A stretch of DNA of 64,000 nt from Mesorhizobium sp. B2-1-1 (GTDB taxonomy: Bacteria > Pseudomonadota > Alphaproteobacteria > Rhizobiales > Rhizobiaceae): contig NZ_CP083954.1 of assembly GCF_006442975.2 (NCBI RefSeq), positions 3,045,501-3,109,500 on the forward strand, in the 5' to 3' direction. The notes beneath the pieces were generated by a model. That model was not told the DNA's origin. It saw only the letters and a list, made by a program, of their open reading frames with translations, and did not search any database. Positions 44,796 through 53,011 of this stretch are shown piece after piece. How positions within the stretch are numbered: the first letter of the stretch is position 1; each line of letters opens with the position of its first letter. The translations under genes and the position numbers were made by a program.

Positions 44796-46282
44796 TCCTG
44801 TCGATAAGCCTCTGCGATGTCGGCCGGCCCCAGCCTCGTCAGGCAGGCGGCGGCGGTCTCGCCCTGATAGCGTGCGCTGCGGATTGCCGCCGCGACGCGG
44901 CCGATGCCGCGCGCGGCGTCATAGCCCGGCCTGTAACCGGCAGGAAGGGCCTTTGCCGTCGCGTTCACGACAAGTCCGGCTCCATTTTCGCCGCCGACCA
45001 CGGTCAGCGCCGCTGGGCCGGGATGCGCGCAACCCTTGGCGCAGCCAGAAACATGCAAGGTGAAGTCAAGACTATCGGCGTTTTCGGTGGCGATCGCCTC
45101 GGCAATGTCGCGCGTGGCGATGCGACCCGAGGCGCAAGCCGGCGCGCCGGGACAAGCAGCGATGCGCGTGCGCGGGTCGGTGGGGGCGGTGACGAAGCCG
45201 AGGGTGGCGGCTGTTTGCTGGAGGGAAGGATTGGCGGCTGGTGGCTGGCCGAGGAAGAGCAGGGCGCGGCCCGGGGCGAGGCGGATTTCCGACGTCCCGA
45301 GGGTGAGAGCGCTTTGAGCGAGGGCGATGAGCCTTTCGGCGGGCATGCTGCCGTAGGGGAGACCGATGCCGAGAGTGGGGACGTCGCCGGCTAAGGGGAA
45401 AAGGCCGATAGGTCTGCGCGAGGCGCCCCCCTCTGTCCTGCCGGACATCTCCCCCTCGAGGGGGGAGATCGGCGGCTTCGACGTCGGCTTTTCTTTAGCA
45501 GCACCGGAAATTGGCGAAACCGTCGGTGACCACGTAATCTCCCCCCTTGAGGGGGAGATGTCCGGCAGGACAGAGGGGGGCGCCTCGCGCAAACTTGTCA
45601 GGCATAGCCAACCCGCCAGAGACACCAACTGCCGCTCCGACAAATCCCTTGCGTGAGCATCGCGGCCTTTCTCGGCGATCATCCTTAGAGCCGCGACGGC
45701 TATATCACGAGCCACACCTTCATCAGCAACCGCGAGCAGCCTTGCATTCCGCCCGTCACCGGCAACCGACACCCGCCAGCGGATTCCCGCCTCGGTGCTC
45801 GCCGCCTTCAGCCGCACGTCGGCCGTCACAGCATCCATCGTGAGTTGCCCGCCACCGTCGACAACGACCGAAACCTTCGGCCCGAGCCGCTGCGTCAGCC
45901 CGGCGTCCTCGACCGCTTCCCTGATCCGATCAGCCAGCGGCCTGGGGTCGGCGATCTCCTGCGGATCGATGCCGGCCAGTGGTCCGGTCTCCACTGGTAC
46001 GCCAGTGCGGACCACAATGCCCAGCGCATCGACTTCCTTCGCCAGCAGGGTTGCACTTTGCGTGGTCAATCCGCGTATTTGCAAGCTGCCGCGCGCTGTC
46101 ACTTCCATGATGCCGTTGCCGTGCCGCAGGGCGGATTCTGCCAGCCCGATCAGAAGCTTCGGCGACAATCCGCCAGAAGATGGGCCTCCGGCGACCGGGT
46201 TGAGCCGCACCAGCAGGCCGTCGCCGGTCTGCATCGGCGCCGAAAGGGCCGGGCAGGCGCCGCGGCGGGAGTAGGCGTTCAT
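44792..46282 (-). CDS. cobG: Precorrin-3B synthase carrying an in-frame repeat insertion
   Basis: 496-residue oxygen-dependent enzyme converting precorrin-3A to precorrin-3B, the aerobic hallmark step. Two nitrite/sulfite-reductase ferredoxin-like repeats are present (GLLVRLNPVAGGPSSGGLSP near the start). The C-terminal Fe-S/siroheme-like ligands are CPGAPACASG and HVSGCAKGCAHPG, with Cys spacing as in the family. A 59-residue insertion, from LREAPPSVLPD to GRTEGGASR (about residues 231-289), is encoded by a near-perfect inverted repeat (45415-45591) and falls between the two halves. Removing it would leave about 437 residues, close to usual CobG length. Reading frame is preserved, so function is probably retained. 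Confidence 0.92.
   Translation of the reverse strand: MNAYSRRGACPALSAPMQTGDGLLVRLNPVAGGPSSGGLSPKLLIGLAESALRHGNGIMEVTARGSLQIRGLTTQSATLLAKEVDALGIVVRTGVPVETGPLAGIDPQEIADPRPLADRIREAVEDAGLTQRLGPKVSVVVDGGGQLTMDAVTADVRLKAASTEAGIRWRVSVAGDGRNARLLAVADEGVARDIAVAALRMIAEKGRDAHARDLSERQLVSLAGWLCLTSLREAPPSVLPDISPSRGEITWSPTVSPISGAAKEKPTSKPPISPLEGEMSGRTEGGASRRPIGLFPLAGDVPTLGIGLPYGSMPAERLIALAQSALTLGTSEIRLAPGRALLFLGQPPAANPSLQQTAATLGFVTAPTDPRTRIAACPGAPACASGRIATRDIAEAIATENADSLDFTLHVSGCAKGCAHPGPAALTVVGGENGAGLVVNATAKALPAGYRPGYDAARGIGRVAAAIRSARYQGETAAACLTRLGPADIAEAYRQE
45415..45591. repeat. Palindromic repeat element in cobG (177 bp)
   Basis: Arms of 55 bp, at 45415-45469 and 45537-45591, are inverted copies with a single mismatch by my count. 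They flank a 67-bp centre. Each arm contains a core such as TCTGTCCTGCCGGACATCT next to a C-run/G-run pair. The element is 59 codons long and open on both strands in the frame used by cobG. The same family occurs twice in cobN; the centre here corresponds to that of the 48222-48380 copy in opposite orientation relative to the gene. Confidence 0.9.
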
Positions 46283-49200
46283 GCCGCCAACTCCCGTGCC
46301 TCGGCAATCAGTGCCGCGAGGTCGTCGTCGATCGAATTGCGCAAGGGATGCCAGAGGCCCCGCCGTCGCGCCGACAGGAGGCGTTCGGCAATGGCTTTTG
46401 CGGCGGCCGGGTTTTCGCGCAGGATGAAGGCGCGGACGTCCGCATCGCCGAGATAGGCATCGTGCACGGCGTCTATCAGCGCGCCCGGTATGGCCTGCGT
46501 GGTTTCGGCGAAGCCAACCAGCCGGTCGACGGTTTCGGCGAATTCCGAGGCGCCGCGCGGGCCGTGGCGCATCTGGCCCGCTATGAAGCGGGCGTTGACA
46601 GCGCGGGCGCGCACGACGCGCGTCACGGCCTCACTAAGTGAACGCGGCTTCGGCCTCTGCGGGTCGGTCGTGTCGAGCACGATGACGTCGGCATTCCTGC
46701 CAAGCGCTGCAAGGGCGGCCGAGAAGCCGCCGATGAAAGCGACATCGGCCGAGCCTTCGAGGATGTCGCGGCCGGGATCGTCGCCGGTGTGGACGAGAAG
46801 ATCGGCTTCGGCGATGCGGTTCTCGAAAGCGCCGGGCGCGGCGATCCCTTCACCGCCGGCGCCGCCATAGGCATGCGATGTGGCATCGAGATAGGCGCGG
46901 CCGATTTCCTCGCGCGCCGCCCAGTCGCCGCTCGACAGGATTTCCTCGACGCCAGCGCCGTAAGTGCCAGGCGAGGTGCCAAAGATGCGCGGGCTGATCT
47001 TGCCCTCGGCGCGGGTCCTTGCGGCGAGCGGATTTTCCGAATCGTCCTCGTCGCGCGCGGCAACGGCGTTGGCAGCGGCATCGATCAGCGCGATCTGGGT
47101 CGGGAACATGTCGCGGAACAGGCCCGATATGCGCCAGGTGACGTCGACGCGCGGGCGGCCAAGCGCTGCCGGCGCCAACACCTCGATGCCGGTGACGCGG
47201 CCTGTGGCGGCATCCCATTGCGGGCGGCAGCCCATCAGCGAAAGCCCCTGCGCGATCTCCTCGCCGCCGGTGCGCAAAGACGCCGAACCCCAGAGGTCGA
47301 TGATCAGCGAGCGCGGCCAGTCGCCATGCGATTGCATATAGGCGCGCACCATTTCCTCGGCGGCAGCCTTGCCGATGTCGTAAGCCGTCGGCGTCGGCAT
47401 GGCGCGCGGGTCCGACGTGAACAGGTTGCGGCCGGTGGGCAGAACGTGGGAACGCCCGCGCGCGGGCGCGCCGGCCGGGCCCGCGGTGACATGACGACCG
47501 TCGAGCGCGGCAAGAAGGGCGGCCTTTTCGGCCTCGGCGCTTTGCCGGCGCATAAGGTCGGGCTCTTCGTCGGGCGCGCGGCCGTAGACATGCAGCCCAT
47601 CCTTGATAGCGAAATCCTTCAGGTCGCAGAGCCAGGCATCGATGCGGCGCAGGGCCTCGTCCGGCGCGTCGGTGCGGGCAACGCCGGCCTCCGCGGCGAG
47701 GCCCGTGGTCTGCGCGGTTTCGACGATCAGACTGGCCAGACGGTCGCGGCGGCGGCGGTCGAGACCGTCAGCCTGGGCGTATTCATCGACCAGCCGTTCG
47801 AGCCTGTGCTGGTTCTCGTCCAATCCGGCGCCGGTCAGCGGCGGCGGCAGATGGCCGAGCGTGACGGCGGCGATCCGCCGCTTCGCCTGCGCCGCCTCGC
47901 CGGGATTGGAGACGATAAAGGGATAGATGACGGGCAGGGGACCGGTGACGATCTCGGGGAAGCAGCTTTGCGAAAGCGCAACCGTCTTGCCCGGCAGCCA
48001 TTCCAGCGTGCCATGCGCGCCAACATGGATGAGCGCATGGACGCCGAGCAATTTGCGCAGCCACAGGCCGAAGGCGAGCAACGCATGGCGCGGCGGCAGC
48101 GTCGGGTCGTGATAGTCGGCGCGGCGGTCGGCCGAGCGGCCGCGGTCTGGAGCCAGCGCCACGGTGATGTTGCCGAAGGTCGCGGCGCGGAAGGGGAATT
48201 TGGCGGCGGGCAGCGCTTGAACACCCCCCTCTGTCCTGCCGGACATCTTCCCCGCAAGGGGGGAGATTACGCCGTCATCTCTGTCTTCGCCAATCTCCAA
48301 CGTTGCAAGAGTAGCTCCAGCGTCGAAACTGCCAATCTCCCCCCTTGCGGGGAAGATGTCCGGCAGGACAGAGGGGGGTGCCTCGCGCAAACCTGTCTCG
48401 CCTTCGGCTTTGCCCCAAGCTGCTTCTACGGCAGCAATTGCTGCGCCCGGCAATTCCGTTGAGAAGGCAAGGTACTCATCCAACTCCAACCCAGCCTTGC
48501 TGCGCTCCAGCAAATCCAGCAACGCACGCGACGTTTGGGGAATTCCCTCAACTACATAGCCCTGTTCCTCGAGGTCGTGCAGCATCGCCAGCACGCTCGA
48601 TGGCACATCCAACCCGACCGCATAGCCGGTGCGGCCGGGAGCGCTCGGATAATCAGGGATCAGAATGGCGAGCTTGCGTCCCGCGCGCGGCGTTTCCCGA
48701 AGGCTGATGAAGGCCGCGACCCGGTCCGCCACCTGTTCGACGCGATCGGGCTCCGGCCGGTTGGCAAAGGCGCGGTGGCCGAGCGCCGGGTCGGTCTCGC
48801 TTTCGCCCTTGAACGAAACGGCGCCGGCGAGGATGCGGCCGTCCAGTTCGGGCAGAACGACATGCATGGCGAGGTCGGCGGGCGCCAGCCCGCGCTGGTT
48901 CTTCTCCCATACGTCGCGGCGGGTGGTGGCGACGATGACCTGGAAGACGGGAACGCCGGCGCGGTCGAACAGGGTTTCGACGCCGGGTTCGGCGCCGGAC
49001 GCGAAAGCGGTCGCGGTGATGATGGCGGCGGGCTTGAGCTGGGCAATCGCGGTTTCAACAAACGCCAGGGATGCCGGGTCTTTCAGGCTGGAGACGAAGA
49101 TGGGGACGGGGAGCATGTCGCGCTGCCGCAAGGCTTCGAAAAGTGCGTCGATGGGCGCGACATCGGCGGCGAGCAGCATCGAGCGGTAGAAGAGGATGGG

Positions 49201-50022
49201 AATCACGGGTGGGTTGACGTTGCCGGCGTCGAGTTCCGTCACACCCCCCTCTGTCCTACCGGACATCTCCCCCGCAAGGGGGGAGATTGCTCTTTCATCG
49301 ACGATTTCGCCTATCGCGGATGGTCGAGATAAATCCCTGTCCAAGGGGACAGAAGAGGAGCCGGCCTTGATGACAGCCGATCTCCCCCCTTGCGGAGGAG
49401 ATGTCCTGCCGGACAGAGGGGGGTGTGAAGGATCGTCAACATTCGATAAGTCCGGCTTCTCCACGACTCCGCGCCCCGGCTCATAAAACCCGGCTTTCGG
49501 CACGCTTACCGGCTCGGCAATCTCGCCATCAGACCCCGCCAACCGCGCCAGCCTGCGCACCAGCGCGCTCATATTGGCCGGGCCGCCCTGGCGGAAATAA
49601 TTGAGCAGCCCGTCCAGTTCCTCGCGCGGCAGCGTCGAGGCTTCGATCAGCCTGATATCCTCGTCGTGGCTTTCACCGGGAAGCAGTGCCAGCTTTATGC
49701 CGCGCTCACGGGCAACCACGGCCAACTGGTCGCAGCCGTAGCGCCACCACTCGTAACCGCCGAGAATACGCACCAGAATGACTTTGGCGTGACGGGCGAC
49801 GCTGTCGATCCAGAGGTCGACGGACATGGGGTGGCGCAGGTCGCGCAGCGCGGCCAGCCGCATCGTGGGCAGCCGATCGGCGTCGCCTTTCCAGGCCGCT
49901 GCCAGTCCGGCCAGGTCGCTGTCCGTGAAGGACAGCGCCACCATTTCCGCCGGCGTCTGCCGCAGATCGACCGGCTCGGCGAGATCGTCGAGCGAGGCGG
50001 ATGTGGTGGTGAGGATGTGCAT
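46279..50022 (-). CDS. cobN: Cobaltochelatase large subunit CobN with two in-frame repeat insertions
   Basis: 1247-residue magnesium-chelatase-H-like subunit that inserts Co2+ into hydrogenobyrinic acid a,c-diamide with the small subunits CobS and CobT (chelatase sense), not in this window. Conserved parts include RILGGYEWWRYGCDQLAVVA, VIPILFYRSMLLAADVAPID, VHALIHVGAHGTLEWLPGKT and the C-terminal SRSLSEAVTRVVRARAVN-like region (PRSLSEAVTRVVRARAVNAR). Two extra segments of repeat-derived sequence (SPLAGEMSGRTEGG and SPLAGKMSGRTEGG near their C-terminal ends) are encoded by inverted-repeat elements at 49239-49428 and 48222-48380. Both keep the frame. The stop overlaps the cobG start by 4 bp. 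Confidence 0.94.
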   Translation of the reverse strand: MHILTTTSASLDDLAEPVDLRQTPAEMVALSFTDSDLAGLAAAWKGDADRLPTMRLAALRDLRHPMSVDLWIDSVARHAKVILVRILGGYEWWRYGCDQLAVVARERGIKLALLPGESHDEDIRLIEASTLPREELDGLLNYFRQGGPANMSALVRRLARLAGSDGEIAEPVSVPKAGFYEPGRGVVEKPDLSNVDDPSHPPLSGRTSPPQGGRSAVIKAGSSSVPLDRDLSRPSAIGEIVDERAISPLAGEMSGRTEGGVTELDAGNVNPPVIPILFYRSMLLAADVAPIDALFEALRQRDMLPVPIFVSSLKDPASLAFVETAIAQLKPAAIITATAFASGAEPGVETLFDRAGVPVFQVIVATTRRDVWEKNQRGLAPADLAMHVVLPELDGRILAGAVSFKGESETDPALGHRAFANRPEPDRVEQVADRVAAFISLRETPRAGRKLAILIPDYPSAPGRTGYAVGLDVPSSVLAMLHDLEEQGYVVEGIPQTSRALLDLLERSKAGLELDEYLAFSTELPGAAIAAVEAAWGKAEGETGLREAPPSVLPDIFPARGEIGSFDAGATLATLEIGEDRDDGVISPLAGKMSGRTEGGVQALPAAKFPFRAATFGNITVALAPDRGRSADRRADYHDPTLPPRHALLAFGLWLRKLLGVHALIHVGAHGTLEWLPGKTVALSQSCFPEIVTGPLPVIYPFIVSNPGEAAQAKRRIAAVTLGHLPPPLTGAGLDENQHRLERLVDEYAQADGLDRRRRDRLASLIVETAQTTGLAAEAGVARTDAPDEALRRIDAWLCDLKDFAIKDGLHVYGRAPDEEPDLMRRQSAEAEKAALLAALDGRHVTAGPAGAPARGRSHVLPTGRNLFTSDPRAMPTPTAYDIGKAAAEEMVRAYMQSHGDWPRSLIIDLWGSASLRTGGEEIAQGLSLMGCRPQWDAATGRVTGIEVLAPAALGRPRVDVTWRISGLFRDMFPTQIALIDAAANAVAARDEDDSENPLAARTRAEGKISPRIFGTSPGTYGAGVEEILSSGDWAAREEIGRAYLDATSHAYGGAGGEGIAAPGAFENRIAEADLLVHTGDDPGRDILEGSADVAFIGGFSAALAALGRNADVIVLDTTDPQRPKPRSLSEAVTRVVRARAVNARFIAGQMRHGPRGASEFAETVDRLVGFAETTQAIPGALIDAVHDAYLGDADVRAFILRENPAAAKAIAERLLSARRRGLWHPLRNSIDDDLAALIAEARELAA
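48222..48380. repeat. Palindromic repeat element in cobN, copy 1 (159 bp)
   Basis: Inverted arms of 46 bp, 48222-48267 and 48335-48380, surround a 67-bp centre. Core sequence matches that of the cobG copy (TCTGTCCTGCCGGACATCT). The outer right flank CCTCGCGCAAAC also matches the cobG copy. The centre, read on the minus strand, gives FDAGATLATLEIGE, similar to FDVGFSLAAPEIGE on the plus strand of the cobG copy. Confidence 0.88.
49239..49428. repeat. Palindromic repeat element in cobN, copy 2 (about 190 bp)
   Basis: Inverted arms of 49 bp, at 49239-49287 and 49380-49428, are less perfect than in the other copies and enclose a 92-bp centre. The element encodes the residues between GRGVVEKPD and NPPVIPILFYRS of CobN. 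The end of its centre (IGEIVDERAISPLAGEM) resembles that of copy 1 (IGEDRDDGVISPLAGKM), placing both cobN copies in the same orientation. Confidence 0.85.
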
Positions 50023-50038
50023 CGCGGTCGGTGTTGCC

Positions 50039-51091
50039 TCAGCCGGCGAGGATATGCTCGATCGCCGGGCGGTTCAGCCCCTTGAGGCCGATGACGACCA
50101 GGCGCGAGCGGCGGTCGTCGTCAGCCGTCCAGGCGCGGTCGTAGTAATGATTGACGCGCGGACCAACGGCCTGGAGCAAAAGCCGCATCGGCTTGCCGCC
50201 GACCTCGACGAAGCCTTTCACCCGCAGCACGTTTTCCTGTTCGGCGGCGGTGGCGACGCGCTTTGCCAAGTCGTCCGGGTTGGCGATCGAGGGGATGTCG
50301 ACGATGAACGTATCGAAGTCGTCGTGCTCGTGGTCGAAAGCGCCGTCATGATGGGACTTGCGGTTCTCGATGTCGTCCTCGACGGCGAGGCCTAGCCCGA
50401 GCAGCACGGACGGATCAACCTTGCCGTGAGCCGTCGGCACGACCTTCACGGCGCGGGCGGAGTGTTCGCCAATGATGGCGTTGGCGCGAGCCGAACCTGC
50501 GGCATCCATCAGGTCGCTCTTCGACAGGATGATGAGGTCGGCGCAGGCGATCTGGTCCTCGAACACCTCCTCGACGGGGTCGTCGTGGTCCAGTGTCTGG
50601 TCCTGCGCGCGTTGCGCCTGCAGGGCGTCCATGTCGTTGGCGACGCGCCCCTCGGCCAATGCCGGACCGTCGACCACGGCGATCACGCCGTCGACTGTCA
50701 CCCGGCTCTTCACCGTCGGCCACTGGAAGGCCTGGACCAGCGGCTTGGGCAGAGCCAAACCCGAGGTTTCGATCAGGATGTGGTCGACCTTCGGCGTCAG
50801 CGACAGGATCTGGTCGAGCGCCGGGACGAAATCGTCGGCGACGGTGCAGCAGATGCAGCCATTGGCCAGTTCGACGATGTTTTCCTCCGGGCAGGTGTCG
50901 ATGCCGCAGCCCTTGAGGATCTCGCCGTCAATGCCGATGTCGCCGAATTCGTTGACGATGATGGCGATACGCTTGCCGCCCGCGTTTTCCAGGAGATGGC
51001 GGACCAGCGTGGTCTTGCCGGCACCCAGGAAGCCGGTGACGACGGTACAGGGGACGCGGGAGAGAGTGGCGGCGGAAACTGCGGCGGTCAT
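50039..51091 (-). CDS. cobW: CobW, G3E-family GTPase metallochaperone
   Basis: 350-residue P-loop GTPase of the COG0523/CobW family. Walker A is GFLGAGKTT (20-28), the metal-binding C79-I-C81-C82 lies in ELANGCICCTVADDF, and the nucleotide specificity motif is SKSD (IILSKSDLMDAAG). A His/Asp-rich linker (KSHHDGAFDHEHDDFD) precedes the CobW C-terminal domain (ENVLRVKGFVEVGGKPMRLL). CobW is thought to deliver Co(II) to the CobN-type chelatase. The start at 51091 is 2 bp beyond the DUF1636 stop; cobN starts 16 bp after the cobW stop. Confidence 0.94.
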   Translation of the reverse strand: MTAAVSAATLSRVPCTVVTGFLGAGKTTLVRHLLENAGGKRIAIIVNEFGDIGIDGEILKGCGIDTCPEENIVELANGCICCTVADDFVPALDQILSLTPKVDHILIETSGLALPKPLVQAFQWPTVKSRVTVDGVIAVVDGPALAEGRVANDMDALQAQRAQDQTLDHDDPVEEVFEDQIACADLIILSKSDLMDAAGSARANAIIGEHSARAVKVVPTAHGKVDPSVLLGLGLAVEDDIENRKSHHDGAFDHEHDDFDTFIVDIPSIANPDDLAKRVATAAEQENVLRVKGFVEVGGKPMRLLLQAVGPRVNHYYDRAWTADDDRRSRLVVIGLKGLNRPAIEHILAG

Positions 51092-51093
51092 GA

Positions 51094-51540
51094 TCAGTCC
51101 TTCAGCATGTCGAGGGGAGGAATGCGGGCGACGAGGCCGCGCTTGAGGGAATCCGGGCGACCACGCCACGGAATGAGGCCGTCGGTCGAAGCGGCGAAGA
51201 GTTTCGCGCCGGTGACGAGATCGGCGCCGCTGGCGATGTTCAGGTCGCCGAAGACATAACTCCAGCAGCCGTCACGAAGAATCGCGGCACTGAGGCGGCG
51301 CTTGCAGTTGCCGAGGCATTCGACGGTGCGGACGCGGACATTGTCGGCCGTTGCGGCTTGGCGCGTATCTTGAGCCAAAACTTCCCCGGCGCGGGGATGG
51401 GCATCGGAACCGGTCTCGTCGCGGCAGGAAGCGCAGACGATGACAGTGACGCCGGCCAAGGCGTCGCTATCGCCAGACAAGTCGCTATCGCAAGACAAAA
51501 TGTCCGCTGTTTCAGCCGGGAAACTGCTGTCGCGTTCCAA
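51094..51540 (-). CDS. DUF1636 metal-binding protein, first gene of the B12 operon
   Basis: 148-residue protein of the DUF1636 family. The ferredoxin-like Cys residues are in VIVCASCRDETGSD (CxxC) and VECLGNCKRRLSAAIL (CxxxC); the fold is that of thioredoxin-like 2Fe-2S proteins. The family recurs beside cobW in rhizobial cobalamin clusters, suggesting a role in cobalt handling or B12 metabolism, but no activity is established. The start is TTG 51540 with AAGGAG six bases upstream. It is directly downstream of the B12 riboswitch, so its translation start is probably the regulated site. Confidence 0.82.
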   Translation of the reverse strand: MERDSSFPAETADILSCDSDLSGDSDALAGVTVIVCASCRDETGSDAHPRAGEVLAQDTRQAATADNVRVRTVECLGNCKRRLSAAILRDGCWSYVFGDLNIASGADLVTGAKLFAASTDGLIPWRGRPDSLKRGLVARIPPLDMLKD

Positions 51541-51552
51541 ATCGGGCTCCTT

Positions 51553-51572
51553 GCCCGGAAAACCCGCCGGGC
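51553..51572 (-). promoter_or_regulatory. Hairpin between riboswitch and the DUF1636 ribosome-binding site
   Basis: GCCCGG (51553-51558) and CCGGGC (51567-51572) form a 6-bp stem with an 8-base loop. It lies between the B12 aptamer and the AAGGAG of the TTG start. It has no U-run, so it fits a translational expression platform better than a terminator. Function is inferred. Confidence 0.45.
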
Positions 51573-51590
51573 GATCGGATTCTTATGTCT

Positions 51591-51769
51591 CAGACGGCAG
51601 GTCTCCTGGCTCGCGGGTCATCGCCTTCGTGCCGCCTTCCCGGGACCGTCCCAGTGGTTTTCGGCCTTGGCTCGTCGCTTACAGTTGCGGGGACAGCCGC
51701 GGATTTGAAATCGAGATTTCGCACCGCATTCCCTCTTGGCTCCTCCCTTTGCCGAGAGGAGACCGTCTG
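51591..51769 (-). promoter_or_regulatory. Cobalamin (B12) riboswitch
   Basis: On the minus strand the B12 box GCGGCTGTCCCCGCAACTGT lies at about 51681-51700. A closing P1 stem forms between CAGACGG (complement of 51763-51769) and CCGTCTG (complement of 51591-51597). The 3' end has the typical GCCAGGAGACCTGCC. A GAGGGAA segment and GGTGC-like 5' region are also present. These are class features of adenosylcobalamin aptamers. It should repress the downstream DUF1636-cobW-cobN-cobG-cobH-cobI-cobJ unit when B12 is abundant. Confidence 0.95.
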
Positions 51770-51811
51770 GATGGGATTTAGGCTCTTGCAGGCGGCGGTG
51801 TCAACGCGCGT

Positions 51812-53011
51812 CTACGACACGGCAATGTCGGCGAGCGGTTGCCCAAGGTCGCCGGCGGGCGTAACCTCGATCCGTTCGAGGCCGAGCCAGCGCTGCATCT
51901 GCGTCAATTCCTGGAAGAGTTGCGCGGCGGTTTCAGGCGGCGCGCTGGGCTCGGCATAGGCCGCGTGGACGCGTAGCACGCTGGCCGGCCGGTCGGCCTT
52001 GAGGTCGACGCGCGCCACGATCCTATCGCCGAGCAGGAACGGCAGGACGTAATAGCCGTATTGCCGCTTTTCGGCAGGGGTGTAGATTTCTATGCGGTAG
52101 TGGAAATCGAACAGCCGCTCCGTGCGCGAGCGCTCGAAAACGACCGGATCGAACGGCGCCAGCAAGGCGCGGGCCTCGATTTTTCGTGGAATACGGGCCT
52201 CCTTATGGAGGTAAGCCGGTTTGTTCCAGCCCTCGACACGCATCGGCACCAGCTCGCCTGTTTCAACCAGCTCCTCCAGCCGGCCCTTCATGTCGGCCGG
52301 CGACAGGCGGAAATAGTCGCGCAGGTCGCTTGCTGTCGCGACGCCATGAGCGCGGGCGGATATCCGCAGCAATTCCCGATGCGCATCCTCGGCAGACGGC
52401 ACCGGCAGATCGAGGATCGCCTGCGGCAGTACGCGCTCGGGCAAATCATAGAAGCGTTCGAAGCCACGGCGGTGCGCGGTGGTGATGCGTCCTGCCCAGA
52501 ACAGCCATTCGAAGGCATGCTTGGCGTGGCTCCAGCCCCACCAGCCGCCGGATCCTTTCTGGCCTTCGAGCGCGGAGGCGGCGATCGGGCCGCGCTCCGC
52601 GACCTCGCGGTAGATCTCTTCTATATAGGCGGCGTGCTCGCGGCCCCATTTGGCCAGGCCCAGATACATTTCATCGCCACGCTCGGCGCGCTGCATGCGC
52701 CAACGCATCAACGGATAGGTCTCGACCGGCAGGAAGGAAGCCTCGTGCGCCCAGTATTCGAAAACCGTGCGCTTGCGCGTGACGGCGGCGTTGTCGAGCA
52801 AGGCGAACGGGTAGGGACCAAGGCGCGAATAGAGCGGCATGTAATGAGCGCGCACCACCGCGCTGACGGAATCGATCTGCAGCAGGCCGGTACGCGAGAG
52901 CACGCGGGCGAAGTGGCGTCGGTCGGGCGTGCCGGCGGGGCGGGGATCAGTGAACCCTTGGGCGGCGAGCGCGATACGCCGGGCCGTGGCAAGCGAGATC
53001 TTTTCCTTCAT
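51812..53011 (-). CDS. YcaQ/AlkX-type winged-helix DNA glycosylase-like protein
   Basis: 399-residue HTH_42-family protein of the AlkZ/YcaQ group, which unhooks or excises alkylated and crosslinked bases. The catalytic-type Gln/Asp motif is in LLQIDSVSAVVRAHYMPLYS (Q-x-D, as in the AlkX/YcaQ subgroup), near residue 45. Tandem winged helices run to about residue 270 and a beta-rich domain follows (ALLAPFDPVVFERSRTERLF). The full length is preserved. It is upstream of the riboswitch on the same strand, with 42 bp between its stop and the aptamer, so the cob promoter must lie in its 3' end or in that gap. Confidence 0.85.
   Translation of the reverse strand: MKEKISLATARRIALAAQGFTDPRPAGTPDRRHFARVLSRTGLLQIDSVSAVVRAHYMPLYSRLGPYPFALLDNAAVTRKRTVFEYWAHEASFLPVETYPLMRWRMQRAERGDEMYLGLAKWGREHAAYIEEIYREVAERGPIAASALEGQKGSGGWWGWSHAKHAFEWLFWAGRITTAHRRGFERFYDLPERVLPQAILDLPVPSAEDAHRELLRISARAHGVATASDLRDYFRLSPADMKGRLEELVETGELVPMRVEGWNKPAYLHKEARIPRKIEARALLAPFDPVVFERSRTERLFDFHYRIEIYTPAEKRQYGYYVLPFLLGDRIVARVDLKADRPASVLRVHAAYAEPSAPPETAAQLFQELTQMQRWLGLERIEVTPAGDLGQPLADIAVS

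Noticed and set aside
44792..46282. Frameshift or pseudogene status for cobG because of the long insertion
   Set aside because: The insertion is exactly 59 codons, the frame continues on both sides, and Fe-S/siroheme Cys ligands are intact.
46789..48462. A 557-codon plus-strand frame antisense to cobN
   Set aside because: High-GC coding DNA routinely leaves long open frames on the opposite strand; the translation is Arg/Gly/Ala-rich without motifs, and CobN on the minus strand is unambiguous.
45415..49428. A CRISPR array, suggested by repeated sequence in the cob region
   Set aside because: The repeats are long inverted pairs inside genes, with two arms per element; there are no regularly spaced short direct repeats and no cas genes.
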